This document shows, piece after piece, positions 1-9,200 of a stretch of 32,070 bases of DNA. The notes under the pieces are model-generated. The model saw only the letters and a list, made by a program, of their open reading frames with translations. It made no database searches and was not told the origin of the DNA. Position 1 is the first letter of the stretch; each line of letters opens with the position of its first letter. Origin of the DNA: Dehalococcoidia bacterium (GTDB lineage Bacteria > Chloroflexota > Dehalococcoidia > GIF9 > AB-539-J10); assembly GCA_003562475.1 (NCBI GenBank), contig PWUU01000108.1, positions 1 through 32,070 of the forward strand, read 5' to 3'. A program made the translations under genes and the position numbers.

Positions 1-666
1 GAGCCGCTACTGCTCAATGTCGGAAGCTTCTTCGGTTTTCTGCGTGAGTGGATGGGACTCGAGCCACTCCTCTACGCGTTCCACGACGACCCGGCACTGA
101 TCGAGGACATGATGGATGCCCTGTGCGAAATGGAGGTCATCTGTATCACGAAAGCGATGAAGGATGTCCGCGTGGATGCGGCGATGTTCTGGGAGGACAT
201 GGCTTTCAAGTCGGGCCCTCTCATCTCGCCCAGGATGTTCCGACAGTTCATGATGCCCAGGTACAAGGTCATCACCGAGCTACTTCGTTCCAGGGGAGTA
301 GACATCATCTTCGTGGACAGCGACGGTGGACTGAACCAGCTCATCCCCCTGTGGCTCGAGAGCGGCATCAACTTCTTCTGGCCACTGGAATGCGCCGCCG
401 GCAATGATGCGGTTGCCCTTCGAAAGAAGTACGGAAAGGATGTGATCCTTGGCGGCAACATAGACAAGAGGTCCTTATTAAAGGACACGAGCGTCATTCG
501 CCAGGAGGTACTCTCCAAGGTACCATATCTCCTGGAGACAGGGGGCTACTTCCCATCGGTGGACCACTTCGTGCCGCCAGACGTCCCGTTCGAGAACTAC
601 GTCTATCTCATCAACACGTTGAGGGAGGTGGCGGGGATTCCTCCCCTCAGGAGGACGGTGGCTTAG
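1..666 (+). CDS. Uroporphyrinogen decarboxylase (UroD)-family protein, 5'-truncated by window edge
   Basis: The frame is open from base 1, so the gene begins upstream; about 221 residues are visible and it ends at a TAG at 664-666. The C-terminal half shows the pattern of UroD/MtaA/CmuA-fold proteins: a VDIIFVDSDGG strand, a GINFFWPLECAAGND segment with one Cys, then LRKKYGKDVILGGNIDKR. In this family such proteins either decarboxylate uroporphyrinogen III or act as Zn- or cobalamin-dependent methyltransferases. The divergent GGNIDKR type is more often seen in the uncharacterised methyltransferase-like branch, so I do not assign hemE. No haem genes lie next to it. Its last 20 bases overlap the 3' end of the convergent tyrA. 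Confidence 0.8.
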   Translation, partial: EPLLLNVGSFFGFLREWMGLEPLLYAFHDDPALIEDMMDALCEMEVICITKAMKDVRVDAAMFWEDMAFKSGPLISPRMFRQFMMPRYKVITELLRSRGVDIIFVDSDGGLNQLIPLWLESGINFFWPLECAAGNDAVALRKKYGKDVILGGNIDKRSLLKDTSVIRQEVLSKVPYLLETGGYFPSVDHFVPPDVPFENYVYLINTLREVAGIPPLRRTVA

Positions 667-1546
667 CCGGGAAGCGCCTGAGCGCCTCGAGCATCGCGTA
701 CATGCGTGCATAGGCGTCGACCGCACGATGGTCGATCTGCTCCAGTTGCCGGCCAAGCGCAGAGAACTCTTCAATGAGCCCTGACCGGTCTCGCTCTTCC
801 ACCATCCGGGCGAAATGAGAGGCACTTTCTTGCAGCGCCGATGCCACAGCAGGCGCCGCAGGCAGTGCAGCAAGGAGCGTTCCATACAGCTCACTGCCGT
901 CACAGAGCATGCTTTCCGTCAACGACATCAGCACCTCAAGGGATGTCCCGCTCGCATCGCGCGCGAGCCCAAACTGGCCACTCGCCAGCACAGACCTTGC
1001 TACAGAGGCGACGGCCAGCGCAGGAAGCCCGAGCACCACAGACATCACCTCATCATGTGTCTGTGGATCCATCATGACCACATGAGCGCCGAGCGGTTCC
1101 AGGTATCGTCTAACCTTCTCGGACAGTGCCCCGGCAGCCTCGTTATCGGGTACGAGGATCACGTTGTGCCCGGCCAGGTTTTCGGCACCCGAACCGAACA
1201 TAGGATGAACTCCAAGGAAGCATGCGTGGGACATGTGCGCATCTGCAGCACGCTGCGGCCCTGTCTTGAGCGAGCTGAGATCAAGGACGGCTTGAGATTC
1301 AGCAACGTGAGGGCCCAGATCCTTGATAACCGTCTCAACAGCATGCAGCGGCACGCATATGATGACAACGTCGGCTTTCCCGACATCCGAATACTCACCC
1401 ACCACACAGCGATCCATTGTGCCCGCCAGCCGCTCGACCGTCTCGCGCCGCCGTCCCACGAGGATCAGCTCGTGACCGTGTTGATGCAGCAAGGCAGCAA
1501 ACCAGCTGCCCAGCTTGCCCGCGGCACCGACTATAGCGATATTCAT
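647..1546 (-). CDS. tyrA: Prephenate dehydrogenase
   Basis: NAD(P)-dependent oxidative decarboxylation of prephenate to 4-hydroxyphenylpyruvate, the committed step to tyrosine. The 299-residue protein opens with a Rossmann motif (VGAAGKLGSWF, residues about 5-15) and carries the family signature HPMFGSG around residue 124, followed by an all-alpha C-terminal half. There is no ACT domain, so feedback control is not evident in this protein. I chose the ATG at 1546 because the Rossmann strand begins directly after it and the ATG shares an ATGA overlap with the pheA stop, which suggests translational coupling; an in-frame extension to 1606 runs through pheA. It is the last gene of the aro operon. 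Arogenate specificity cannot be excluded by eye. Confidence 0.93.
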   Translation of the reverse strand: MNIAIVGAAGKLGSWFAALLHQHGHELILVGRRRETVERLAGTMDRCVVGEYSDVGKADVVIICVPLHAVETVIKDLGPHVAESQAVLDLSSLKTGPQRAADAHMSHACFLGVHPMFGSGAENLAGHNVILVPDNEAAGALSEKVRRYLEPLGAHVVMMDPQTHDEVMSVVLGLPALAVASVARSVLASGQFGLARDASGTSLEVLMSLTESMLCDGSELYGTLLAALPAAPAVASALQESASHFARMVEERDRSGLIEEFSALGRQLEQIDHRAVDAYARMYAMLEALRRFPAKPPSS

Positions 1547-2628
1547 AGCGTCTTCCACACGGGTTTTGCCCTGGGATAGGACCCGAGAACCCGCACAAAG
1601 ATGCAATAGGGCTCGATGTTCTTGAGCGCATCGTTGAACTGTGGGTCGAGGCGATGTCCCTCAAAGTCCAGATAGAAGTTGTACTCCCATGGTTGTTGTC
1701 GGGTGGGTCGCGACTCAATCTTGGTGAGGTTGACTCCCCGTTCCGCCAACACGCGCAGCGCCTCGTACAGGGCACCGGGCTCATGTCTGACCGAGAAGAC
1801 TATAGATGTCTTATCGGCCCCGGAAGGCGGTACATCGCGTTTGGAGAGGATGAAGAATCTGGTGTAGTTGTTCTTACTGTCCTCGATGCCCGCCGCAACA
1901 ACTCGCATCCCATACAGTTCTGCCGCACGCGCGCCGGCGACCGCGCCGGCATCGGCTGGTTGCTGCTCGCTAACCATCTTTACACTTCCTGCCGTGTCGT
2001 ACGTTGGGACAAGCTCACAGCCGAGATGTGCCAGGAAACTCCTGCACTGCCCGAGGGCCTGCGGATGGGAATAGACGCGACGTATGTCACCGAGCGTCAC
2101 CCCTGGTGCGGCGATGAGACAGTGAACAATACGCAGCGCTGTTTCTCCGCACACACGCACGTCGTAGTCGAGGAAGAGGTCATATACCCGGCTGATACTG
2201 CCTTCCGAGGAGTTCTCCACGGGCACTATGCCGAATCTCGTGCGGTCCTCGGCCACCGAGCGAAACACAGCATCGAAGCTTTCAAATGAGCAGGTAGTCA
2301 CCGAGCGACCGAAGAACTCCAGTGCAGCCTCTTCACTAAAGGCGCCCGGCTCTCCCTGAAACGCGACCGTCGCATGCTGGACCGATTTGGATGCCTCAAT
2401 GATGCGTTCGTAGATGTGCTGCACATCGTACTCATCAACACCAAACTCGCGAGCAAGGGCACGCACCTGCTCTACGACACGACGCTCTCGTGCTGCGTCC
2501 AGTACCGGTAAGCCAGCCCGATTCTTCTCTTCGCCAATGGTCTGCGACAGCCTGAACCGTTCGGCCAGTAGCCGCACCAGCTCTCTGTCCGTGGCATCGA
2601 TTCCGCGACGTATCTCGTTGATGCTCAT
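1543..2628 (-). CDS. pheA: Bifunctional chorismate mutase / prephenate dehydratase (P-protein)
   Basis: Converts chorismate to prephenate and then to phenylpyruvate, for phenylalanine. Three domains are visible in 361 residues. An AroQ-type helical chorismate mutase spans about 1-85 (IRRGIDATDRELVRLLAERF). A prephenate dehydratase domain spans about 88-262, with GEPGAFSEEA, PVENSSEGSI and the catalytic YTRF motif at 255-258. An ACT regulatory domain spans about 275-350, with GALYEAL and ESRP motifs that bind Phe in relatives. Feedback inhibition by Phe is therefore expected. The start codon overlaps the aroC stop (ATGA, 2625-2628) and its own stop overlaps the tyrA start. The mutase supplies prephenate to both this enzyme and TyrA. 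Confidence 0.96.
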   Translation of the reverse strand: MSINEIRRGIDATDRELVRLLAERFRLSQTIGEEKNRAGLPVLDAARERRVVEQVRALAREFGVDEYDVQHIYERIIEASKSVQHATVAFQGEPGAFSEEAALEFFGRSVTTCSFESFDAVFRSVAEDRTRFGIVPVENSSEGSISRVYDLFLDYDVRVCGETALRIVHCLIAAPGVTLGDIRRVYSHPQALGQCRSFLAHLGCELVPTYDTAGSVKMVSEQQPADAGAVAGARAAELYGMRVVAAGIEDSKNNYTRFFILSKRDVPPSGADKTSIVFSVRHEPGALYEALRVLAERGVNLTKIESRPTRQQPWEYNFYLDFEGHRLDPQFNDALKNIEPYCIFVRVLGSYPRAKPVWKTL

Positions 2629-3716
2629 CTCATCACCCTCGGAACGAGGCCGCTCCGTAAACCGAGGTCACAGATAACAGAAGCAACAACGGCCTCAACC
2701 ACCACCACCGCACGGGGCACGATACAAGCGTCATGCCGGCCTGAGATGGTGAGTTCAGCCAGAGTCATGGTCTCAAGGTCGACCGTCTGCTGCGCCATCC
2801 TGACCGACGGCGTCGGCTTGAAGCCCGCCCGAAGTACGAGTGGCATACCATTCGTCAGTCCTCCGAGAACACCGCCGGAATCGTTCTTCGCCGTTACCAC
2901 TGTGTCGCCACTGAGGCTATACGGGTCGTTGGCCTCCGAGCCGCGAGCACGGCACAAGGCGAATCCGGCGCCAAACTCGACCCCCTTCACCGCAGGAATA
3001 GCGAACACGGCGCGCGCGATTTCGCTGTCGACACCGCTAAACACCGGCTCTCCAATCCCGGCGGGCAAGCCAAGAACAACACACTCAACCACTCCTCCAA
3101 TGCTATCACCTCTCGCGCGCGCGTCCTCGATTGCGGCAACCATCGATGCCGAACTGGACTCATCGCAGCACGACAGGCTGTTCTGCCGGTTGAGCAGGCG
3201 GATCGCATCTGGATCGCATGGCGGCGCTTCAACACCTCCTATAGCGACCGTATGCGCGCAGATTTCCACGCCAATGCGGTCAAGCACTGCTCTGGCTACG
3301 GCGCCGGCCATAACGAATCCTGCGGTAATCCGGCCCGAGAATCGCCCTCCTCCTCGAGGATCGTTGTAGCCGCCATACTTAATCCTTGCCGGATAGTCGG
3401 CATGTCCGGGGCGGGGGGTCCTCACGAACTCCTGATACGCACGAGAGTCGGTATCCGTATTATCGACCACCATGCATACCGGAGCGCCGGTGGTGTATCC
3501 TTCATGGACGCCCGAAAGCAGGCGCACAAGGTCCGGCTCCCGTCGGAGAGTCGCCCCGACCTGATCCACGGCACGCCTGCGATCAAGGTCTTTCTGAACG
3601 ATCTCGGCTTCAAGTCTCACGCCGGCCGGACAGCCATCCACTACGACGCCCACGCACTGCCCATGGCTCTCACCGAAGCTGGTGACGCGAAACAAGGTCC
3701 CAATGCTATTGCTCAT
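2625..3716 (-). CDS. aroC: Chorismate synthase
   Basis: Catalyses the trans-1,4 elimination of phosphate from EPSP to give chorismate, using reduced FMN. Recognised from FGESHG at residues 14-19, RPGHADY at 102-108, RGGGRFSGR at 121-129 and a C-terminal SGRHDACIVPRA motif. At 363 residues it is of usual length. No flavin-reductase domain is fused, so it should be the monofunctional type that relies on externally reduced FMN. It overlaps aroA by 11 bases at its 5' end and pheA by 4 bases at its 3' end. The ATG at 3716 gives the canonical N-terminus NSIGTLFRVTSFGESHG. Confidence 0.96.
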   Translation of the reverse strand: MSNSIGTLFRVTSFGESHGQCVGVVVDGCPAGVRLEAEIVQKDLDRRRAVDQVGATLRREPDLVRLLSGVHEGYTTGAPVCMVVDNTDTDSRAYQEFVRTPRPGHADYPARIKYGGYNDPRGGGRFSGRITAGFVMAGAVARAVLDRIGVEICAHTVAIGGVEAPPCDPDAIRLLNRQNSLSCCDESSSASMVAAIEDARARGDSIGGVVECVVLGLPAGIGEPVFSGVDSEIARAVFAIPAVKGVEFGAGFALCRARGSEANDPYSLSGDTVVTAKNDSGGVLGGLTNGMPLVLRAGFKPTPSVRMAQQTVDLETMTLAELTISGRHDACIVPRAVVVVEAVVASVICDLGLRSGLVPRVMR

Positions 3717-4974
3717 CGAACTGTACCTTCACTCCAAGGCTACTCAGGGTGTCCCAGAACGTGGGATACGTCTTCGCGACACACCCGGCATCTTCGACGA
3801 TGATGTTTCCGACCATTGCACCAAGTACCCCGAACGCCATCGCGATGCGATGGTCATCCCCGGAAGATACCACGCCACCATGCGACACGCCACCCCCCCA
3901 TACGCTCATTTCGTCGTCATACACATCAACACGAACGCCGAGGCGGCGCAGCCCATCGGCCATCACAGACACGCGGTCCGACTCTTTGTCTCGTGCCCGC
4001 GCGATGCCGGTGAACCGCGTGACGCCATCCGCAGCAGCCGCCAGGGCACAGGCGACCGGAAGGAGATCTATCGACTCAGCAACATCGAACGTACACGCCA
4101 CAAGCGCCGAGTTAACCACCCTCACTTCTTCACTGCCAATCTCCACGCGTGCCCCCATGTGTTCGAGCAACTCGGCCACCGCAGTATCTGCCTGCAGACT
4201 CCTGTTGTTGAGTCCCGCCACGCGCACATCACCCACCAGCGCGCCGAGTGCCAATATGGCGACAGCTCCGGACCAGTCACCTTCAACCAGGTAGTCGGTC
4301 GGCGCATACCCGCCGCCGGGCACCGTGTACTTGCGCCCACCCATTGCCACCTCGACGTCAACGCCAAACCGGCACATGCATGCCCGGGTCATTTCCACAT
4401 AGCGTTCTGACACCACCGGCGACGGCAGATCGATACGAAGACCCTCATCGAAGCGTGGCCCCGAAAGCAACATCGCGGACAAAAACTGTGAGCTTACATC
4501 GCCCTGCAGCAGCACGTGCCCCATCGACTGTCGCTGCCCGACAATGGACAGGGTACCCGACTCAGCGTCGAACTGACATAGAACACCGAGCTGCCGGATT
4601 GCATCGACCAGGGGCTGTATCGGCCTTCGCGCCAGCGAGGGAGCACATCGCAGCGTGGTAACCCCAGGGATGGTTGCTGCCAGAGCCGCCAGGAACCGAA
4701 ACGTGGCTCCTGACTCCTGACACCACAGCGGTTGTCCATCAGCGTGCAGTCGCCCCCCTCTCACCCGAACAATACCAGCAGATTCCGACACGCCGGCCCC
4801 CAGAGCTGCAATACACTCGAATACCGTCGTGGTGTCCTCCGAGTGGAGCGCTCCTTCTATCAAGCTGTCACCGTGAGCCATTGCAGCGCACAATGCCGCG
4901 CGAATGGTATAGCTCTTGGAGCCCGGAACACGTGTGACTCCTTCGACTGTGCTCTTTGCTACGTGGGCCCTCAT
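3706..4974 (-). CDS. aroA: 3-phosphoshikimate 1-carboxyvinyltransferase (EPSP synthase)
   Basis: Joins PEP to shikimate-3-phosphate. The 422-residue protein shows the N-terminal VPGSKSYTIRA motif (residues 16-26), an ESGATFRF stretch near residue 90 where E. coli has NAGTAMRP, a DYLVEGDWSGAVA segment, the ARDKESDR motif and GDDHRIAMA near the C-terminus. The start at 4974 is set by an ATGA overlap with the aroK stop and by alignment of PGSKS; a longer frame to 5142 lies inside aroK. The substituted PEP-site loop (Thr97 to Ala and Pro101 to Phe in E. coli numbering) is notable because changes at these positions affect glyphosate sensitivity in the E. coli enzyme; sensitivity here is not predicted. 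Confidence 0.95.
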   Translation of the reverse strand: MRAHVAKSTVEGVTRVPGSKSYTIRAALCAAMAHGDSLIEGALHSEDTTTVFECIAALGAGVSESAGIVRVRGGRLHADGQPLWCQESGATFRFLAALAATIPGVTTLRCAPSLARRPIQPLVDAIRQLGVLCQFDAESGTLSIVGQRQSMGHVLLQGDVSSQFLSAMLLSGPRFDEGLRIDLPSPVVSERYVEMTRACMCRFGVDVEVAMGGRKYTVPGGGYAPTDYLVEGDWSGAVAILALGALVGDVRVAGLNNRSLQADTAVAELLEHMGARVEIGSEEVRVVNSALVACTFDVAESIDLLPVACALAAAADGVTRFTGIARARDKESDRVSVMADGLRRLGVRVDVYDDEMSVWGGGVSHGGVVSSGDDHRIAMAFGVLGAMVGNIIVEDAGCVAKTYPTFWDTLSSLGVKVQFDEQ

Positions 4975-5489
4975 AATTGTTTCAAGCGCTCCTCTATCCT
5001 GCGAACCACTTGCTCCACCGCCAGACCATCGGTCTGCACGATGATATCCGCTGCCGCCGTATAGATTGGTCGACGCTCCGCCATCAATTCCTTGATCCGC
5101 AATTCGCGGTCCGGTCGGTCCAGCAGTGGTCTGACCCTGCACCGCGGTCCCAGCCGCCGCAGGACCGTGCCCGGCGCAGCCTCCAGAAACACCACCACTG
5201 CGGACGTTCTCAGTGCCGCTACATTCTCCGGCCGCAGTACAACTCCTCCTCCGCAGGATATGACACAGTCCTTCAGAGATACGACACCTGCAACGACCTG
5301 CGCCTCGAGGTCACGGAAACGCTCCTCTCCGTGCTGTGCAAACATATCGTCGATCCGCATCCCGGCAAGCTCCTCAACGAGAGCATCCGTCTCAACAAAC
5401 GACTTTCCCACCTGTGTGGCAAGTCCACGGCCAACGGTCGACTTGCCCGAACACATGAACCCTATGAGGGCGACGTTAGTGCGAGTCAT
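4971..5489 (-). CDS. aroK: Shikimate kinase
   Basis: ATP-dependent 3-phosphorylation of shikimate. The 172-residue protein has a Walker A loop GFMCSGKST (10-18), the ETDALVEE segment with the shikimate-binding Asp, the conserved GGG (about 80-82), and a lid containing CRVRPLL whose Arg residues contact ATP and shikimate. The length is normal for the monofunctional enzyme. The ATG at 5489 lies inside the last 14 bases of aroE and the stop overlaps the aroA ATG, so it sits in a continuously coupled translation unit. Confidence 0.95.
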   Translation of the reverse strand: MTRTNVALIGFMCSGKSTVGRGLATQVGKSFVETDALVEELAGMRIDDMFAQHGEERFRDLEAQVVAGVVSLKDCVISCGGGVVLRPENVAALRTSAVVVFLEAAPGTVLRRLGPRCRVRPLLDRPDRELRIKELMAERRPIYTAAADIIVQTDGLAVEQVVRRIEERLKQL

Positions 5490-6336
5490 AGCCGAGTTCC
5501 TTGCACACCACTGAGCGCATCACGTCGACCGGAGCACGAACGCCTGTCCATAACTCAAAGGCCAGTGCGCCCTGCTGCACGAGCATCTCAACTCCGTTGA
5601 TAGTCGCCGCTCCGACCGTCGCCGCATCCCTCAAAAGCATCGTCTCCGGCGGATTGTAGACGAGGTCGCAGACTACCAAATCACGGCGCAGGTACCGACG
5701 TGGGCATGGAGATTCGTCCCGACGCGGATGCATCCCCACGCTCGTGGCATTCACGAGCAGCCCGGCTAGAAGGAGTTGTGCTTCAATTCTCCGATCCGTC
5801 AGCGCTCCGTGCGAAACTCGAAATCCGCTCGCCGCCACATCATCGGCCAGCGAGGCCGCCCTGGCTTCATCGCGATTCAGTACCGTAACGCAAGCGCCGC
5901 GATCCACAAGCGAGAAAACTACGGCCCTGGCAGCGCCTCCTGCCCCCATGACGACCACTTCCATGCCCCCCACATCGACGCCGCACGACTCAAGACTTCG
6001 CACGAAGCCAGGAGCATCCGTGTTGTAACCGTAGAGGCGACCCTCCTCACACAGAATCGTGTTTACCGCCCCAATCCGCATTGCGGAACGCTCCACCCAA
6101 TCGAGATGGCGTATTATGTCGACTTTATGTGGCACTGTTACGTTGAGACCACGCACCCCCAGAGCCCTCATAGCACCGGTACAGATATTTGCCGCCCCTC
6201 GTCGCAATCGAAACGGCACGTATACGTAGTCCACTCCAACGGCTTCAAACGCCGCGTTCTGCATGGCCGGAGATAGTGAGTGCTCGATCGGATCACCGAC
6301 AATGCCACACACTGTGGTAGCGCCCGAGATACGCAT
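5476..6336 (-). CDS. aroE: Shikimate dehydrogenase
   Basis: NADPH-dependent reduction of 3-dehydroshikimate. The 286-residue protein shows the substrate-binding [12 protein letters not shown] motif (18-29), NVTVPHK with the catalytic Lys, the NTD motif ([10 protein letters not shown]), and a glycine-rich cofactor loop [10 protein letters not shown] with an NRDEARA continuation at the beta2-alpha2 junction that favours NADP. A C-terminal [19 protein letters not shown] helix is typical of AroE. The start at 6336 is one base after the aroD stop. It belongs to the AroE rather than the YdiB/RifI branch judging by its place in a full shikimate operon. Confidence 0.94.
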   Translation of the reverse strand: MRISGATTVCGIVGDPIEHSLSPAMQNAAFEAVGVDYVYVPFRLRRGAANICTGAMRALGVRGLNVTVPHKVDIIRHLDWVERSAMRIGAVNTILCEEGRLYGYNTDAPGFVRSLESCGVDVGGMEVVVMGAGGAARAVVFSLVDRGACVTVLNRDEARAASLADDVAASGFRVSHGALTDRRIEAQLLLAGLLVNATSVGMHPRRDESPCPRRYLRRDLVVCDLVYNPPETMLLRDAATVGAATINGVEMLVQQGALAFELWTGVRAPVDVMRSVVCKELGYDSH

Positions 6337-6337
6337 G

Positions 6338-7000
6338 CTAGGTTACTCCCATGGAGCTGTACATTGCCCGCAGCTGATCAACGGTGAGCTGACCAGGAGC
6401 AGATTCATGCCCGGCAGCCAGCGAGGCGTAGGTGAACCGCGCTCCGGCCAGTGGCGCGAGGACCCTGCTTGTCATGCCAAGGGGTCCCATGGCAAACGCC
6501 ACGATACCGGTCGCAGCGTAACGACGGACAATACGAAGCACGGTCACGTTATCTTCCACACTCGTGGCAGTAGTCACCAGCTTACAGATGTCGGCGCCGG
6601 TGCTACGCTGTCGCTCCACCACACCCACCAGCGCCTCCTCAGTATCGGTTTTGACAAGATCGTGGTGCGAGACAAGCACCGTCGCCCTGCCCTTTACAGC
6701 GGTGATGAACGAACACACATCCGGTGTCTCCACCTCGATATCGACTGTCGCAGCTCCCAGCTCCACTGCCCGCAGGAGCGCGTCAAGACGAACCTCCTCT
6801 GGCGCGTCGCGGCCACCACCCTGCGCCGCGAGTCGATTGCAGGCGATCCAGGGATGCGGCAGGGAGGCCGCCACCTCAGGCCACGCGTCGCCGATGAGGT
6901 CTATTCTTACCTCGTAGAGTGAGACGAGGTCCTTCACCGCCAGCGCCGCGGTCAGGTCGGTTGTTCTCGTGATACACAGGCAGATATCAGGTGACGGCAT
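6338..7000 (-). CDS. aroD: 3-dehydroquinate dehydratase, type I
   Basis: Dehydrates 3-dehydroquinate by a Schiff-base mechanism. The 220-residue protein carries the type I signature residues: EVRIDL near 30, SHHDL (catalytic His) near 114, ICKLVTTA with the Schiff-base Lys near 138, MGPLGMTSRVLAP, and FTYASLAAGHESAPGQL near the C-terminus. This is the TIM-barrel type I enzyme rather than the small type II (AroQ) form. It overlaps aroB by 14 bases, and a GAGAGG ribosome-binding site precedes the ATG at 7000. Confidence 0.94.
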   Translation of the reverse strand: MPSPDICLCITRTTDLTAALAVKDLVSLYEVRIDLIGDAWPEVAASLPHPWIACNRLAAQGGGRDAPEEVRLDALLRAVELGAATVDIEVETPDVCSFITAVKGRATVLVSHHDLVKTDTEEALVGVVERQRSTGADICKLVTTATSVEDNVTVLRIVRRYAATGIVAFAMGPLGMTSRVLAPLAGARFTYASLAAGHESAPGQLTVDQLRAMYSSMGVT

Positions 7001-8078
7001 GCGACCTCTCCAGCGTTTCTCTCACCAGTTCGGTGGACACGTCGTTGCGGATATGCACCTTCCCTACACTGGTTGGCAGTACGAAGCGCAGGCGCCCCTG
7101 GGCCATCTTCTTGTCACGGGTCATCGCGCGAAGGACCGCATCAACATCAATGGACAGCGGCACCGTCACCGGGAGCCCCGCCCGAACGAGGAGACCGGTC
7201 AGGCGATCGAGAACGGACGTGGAGAGCACGCCCATGGATGTGGCAATACGTGAAGCCGCAACCATGCCAATCGCAACCGCCTCCCCATGAGACAGGGAAA
7301 ACGCCGAGGCGGACTCGATGCCGTGGCCAATCGTGTGGCCAAAATTGAGGATGTTGCGCAGCCCGGTGTCCCTCTCGTCTTCCTCGACCACCGCTGCCTT
7401 AATGCCTGCAGTAGTCGCAACAGTTCTCTCCAGAACCGACACGTCCCGCTCCAGCAGACGGTTGATATCCGACTCAAGGCAACCAAAGAAAGCCTCGTCA
7501 GCAATCATCGCGGTCTTGATCACCTCAGCGAGGCCGTTTCGAAACTCACGCTCCGGAAGATGCGCCAGGACAAACGTATCAGTGATTATCGCGATTGGCT
7601 GATGGAACGCTCCAATATTGTTCTTCAGCCTGCCGTGGTTGACGGCGACTTTGCCACCGATGCTGCTGTCCACCTGTGCGAGCAGCGTCGTGGGCGCATG
7701 TACCAGGGGCAGGCCTCGAAAATACGTGGCAGCAACGAAGCCTACGAGGTCGCCAATGACCCCACCCCCGAGGGCAACGACCGGCGTAGCGCGCTCTGCT
7801 CCGAGTTCATTGAGCCGTCCATACATCATTCCCGCCATATCGAGTGACTTCTGTTCTTCACCAGGCGGAATCACTATGAATCTGGGGGTGAATGCACCGC
7901 CTGAAAGGACTCTCTCAACCTCATCACCGAACAGGCCGGCAACGTTCTCATCGGTGACGACCACAATCGTGCCCGAGAAGCCCAGTCTTTCAAGCTCGTC
8001 GGCCATGAGGGCGAGCGCCCCTGATCCGATGGTGATACGGTACAGGTTGCCCGAGCACCATACGTGTGTCGTCTTCAT
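6987..8078 (-). CDS. aroB: 3-dehydroquinate synthase
   Basis: Converts DAHP to 3-dehydroquinate using NAD+ and a divalent metal. In 363 residues I see VALGGGVIGDLVGFVAATYFRG, PTTLLAQVDSSIGGKVAVNH, KNNIGAFHQP, the RNGLAEVIKTAMI motif, LNFGHTIGHGIE with metal-ligand His residues, and SLSHGEAVAIGM. All major catalytic segments are intact and the length is standard. The ATG at 8078 follows the aroF stop after one base, so it is co-translated with it. Confidence 0.96.
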   Translation of the reverse strand: MKTTHVWCSGNLYRITIGSGALALMADELERLGFSGTIVVVTDENVAGLFGDEVERVLSGGAFTPRFIVIPPGEEQKSLDMAGMMYGRLNELGAERATPVVALGGGVIGDLVGFVAATYFRGLPLVHAPTTLLAQVDSSIGGKVAVNHGRLKNNIGAFHQPIAIITDTFVLAHLPEREFRNGLAEVIKTAMIADEAFFGCLESDINRLLERDVSVLERTVATTAGIKAAVVEEDERDTGLRNILNFGHTIGHGIESASAFSLSHGEAVAIGMVAASRIATSMGVLSTSVLDRLTGLLVRAGLPVTVPLSIDVDAVLRAMTRDKKMAQGRLRFVLPTSVGKVHIRNDVSTELVRETLERSHAVT

Positions 8079-8079
8079 G

Positions 8080-9135
8080 TCAACTCTTCTTCACCGTGGC
8101 ATATAAGCGCCGGCATGCGTCGACAATACTCCTCAGTTCATCAGGCGTCACCATCTGAGGTCCATCCACCAGCGCTTCCGATGGATCGTAGTGCACCTCG
8201 ATCATCAGTCCATCCGCTCCGGCAGCAACTGCCGCACAGCTCATAGGATATATGAGATCACGTCGACCGGTACTATGGCTGGGATCAACTATTACGGGCA
8301 GGTAGGTCTCGTCGTGAATCACCGGAACTGCGGCAAGGTCGAGGGTGTACCTCGTGAAGCTCTTGCCCTTACCCATCGGCACAATACCCCTCTCACACAG
8401 GATTATGTCCTTGTTCCCCTCGGCGGCGACATACTCGCTGAATGAGAGCAACTCCTCGATGCTCGCCCCGAAGTGCCGTTTCAGCAACACCGGCTTTCGT
8501 TGTCTCGCGACAGCGACAAGAAGATCCTGGTCGTACATATTTCGCGCCCCGATGTGCATCATATCCACATATCGGGCGACCAGTTCAACCATCGATTCAC
8601 CCCTCACCTCGGTAACAACCGGCATATCGAACGCATCACCGGCCTCCTTGAGCCAGCACAGTGCCTCTTCCGCGCCCTCAGCTCCTGCCGCACCGAGCCC
8701 CTGGAATGAGTGGACCGAACTACGAGGCTTAAAAACGCCGCCCCGAAGGATTTGCGCACCTGCTCCCTTCACTTCCTCCGCGATGCGCATCAGTTGGGGG
8801 CGACTTTCGATCGCACATGGTCCTGCGATGATAACCGGCTCACCGTTGCCAAGGTGAACATCGCCAATGATCACGGTCCGGTTGGCTCCGGGCTCTCCGA
8901 AGAAGCGCGCGTATTGCCGGCTGATGAGTTTATAGGGTGATTCGACCATGCTGGCCTCTTTGACACCGGCTAGCGTCGCAATCCGGTCGAACGCGAGTCT
9001 GCGTTCGTCGCCGACGGGACCAATGACGGTCATATACTCGCCCCGGGATACGTCGGCCCGCAGGCCACTTCGTTCGATCTCCTCAACGACTCTCTGAATA
9101 TCCTCCTCGGTCGCATCCGTCTTCATGATTATCAT
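8080..9135 (-). CDS. aroF: 3-deoxy-7-phosphoheptulonate (DAHP) synthase, type I-beta
   Basis: First enzyme of the pathway: condenses PEP and erythrose-4-phosphate. The 351-residue protein has an N-terminal ferredoxin-like domain (about 1-70) of the Thermotoga-type regulated I-beta enzymes, followed by a catalytic barrel with [71 protein letters not shown] and [14 protein letters not shown]. Relatives with this N-terminal domain are feedback-inhibited by Tyr and/or Phe. I chose the ATG at 9135 because GGAGGG stands 7 bases upstream. The frame extends to 9222 but that region holds the attenuator hairpin. It is the first structural gene after the leader. Confidence 0.95.
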   Translation of the reverse strand: MIIMKTDATEEDIQRVVEEIERSGLRADVSRGEYMTVIGPVGDERRLAFDRIATLAGVKEASMVESPYKLISRQYARFFGEPGANRTVIIGDVHLGNGEPVIIAGPCAIESRPQLMRIAEEVKGAGAQILRGGVFKPRSSVHSFQGLGAAGAEGAEEALCWLKEAGDAFDMPVVTEVRGESMVELVARYVDMMHIGARNMYDQDLLVAVARQRKPVLLKRHFGASIEELLSFSEYVAAEGNKDIILCERGIVPMGKGKSFTRYTLDLAAVPVIHDETYLPVIVDPSHSTGRRDLIYPMSCAAVAAGADGLMIEVHYDPSEALVDGPQMVTPDELRSIVDACRRLYATVKKS

Positions 9136-9200
9136 CGCGTGTCCCTCCGTAATCCTTTCGTTGCCCGGGCTTTCGCACACCGATCCCCGTGGCGTACAAT

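Noticed and set aside
3682-4410. Long plus-strand frames opposite aroA (also 815-1579 opposite tyrA and 1654-2289 opposite pheA)
   Set aside because: The translations are rich in His, Arg and Cys and lack domain signatures, and the opposite strand holds complete conserved enzymes in each case.
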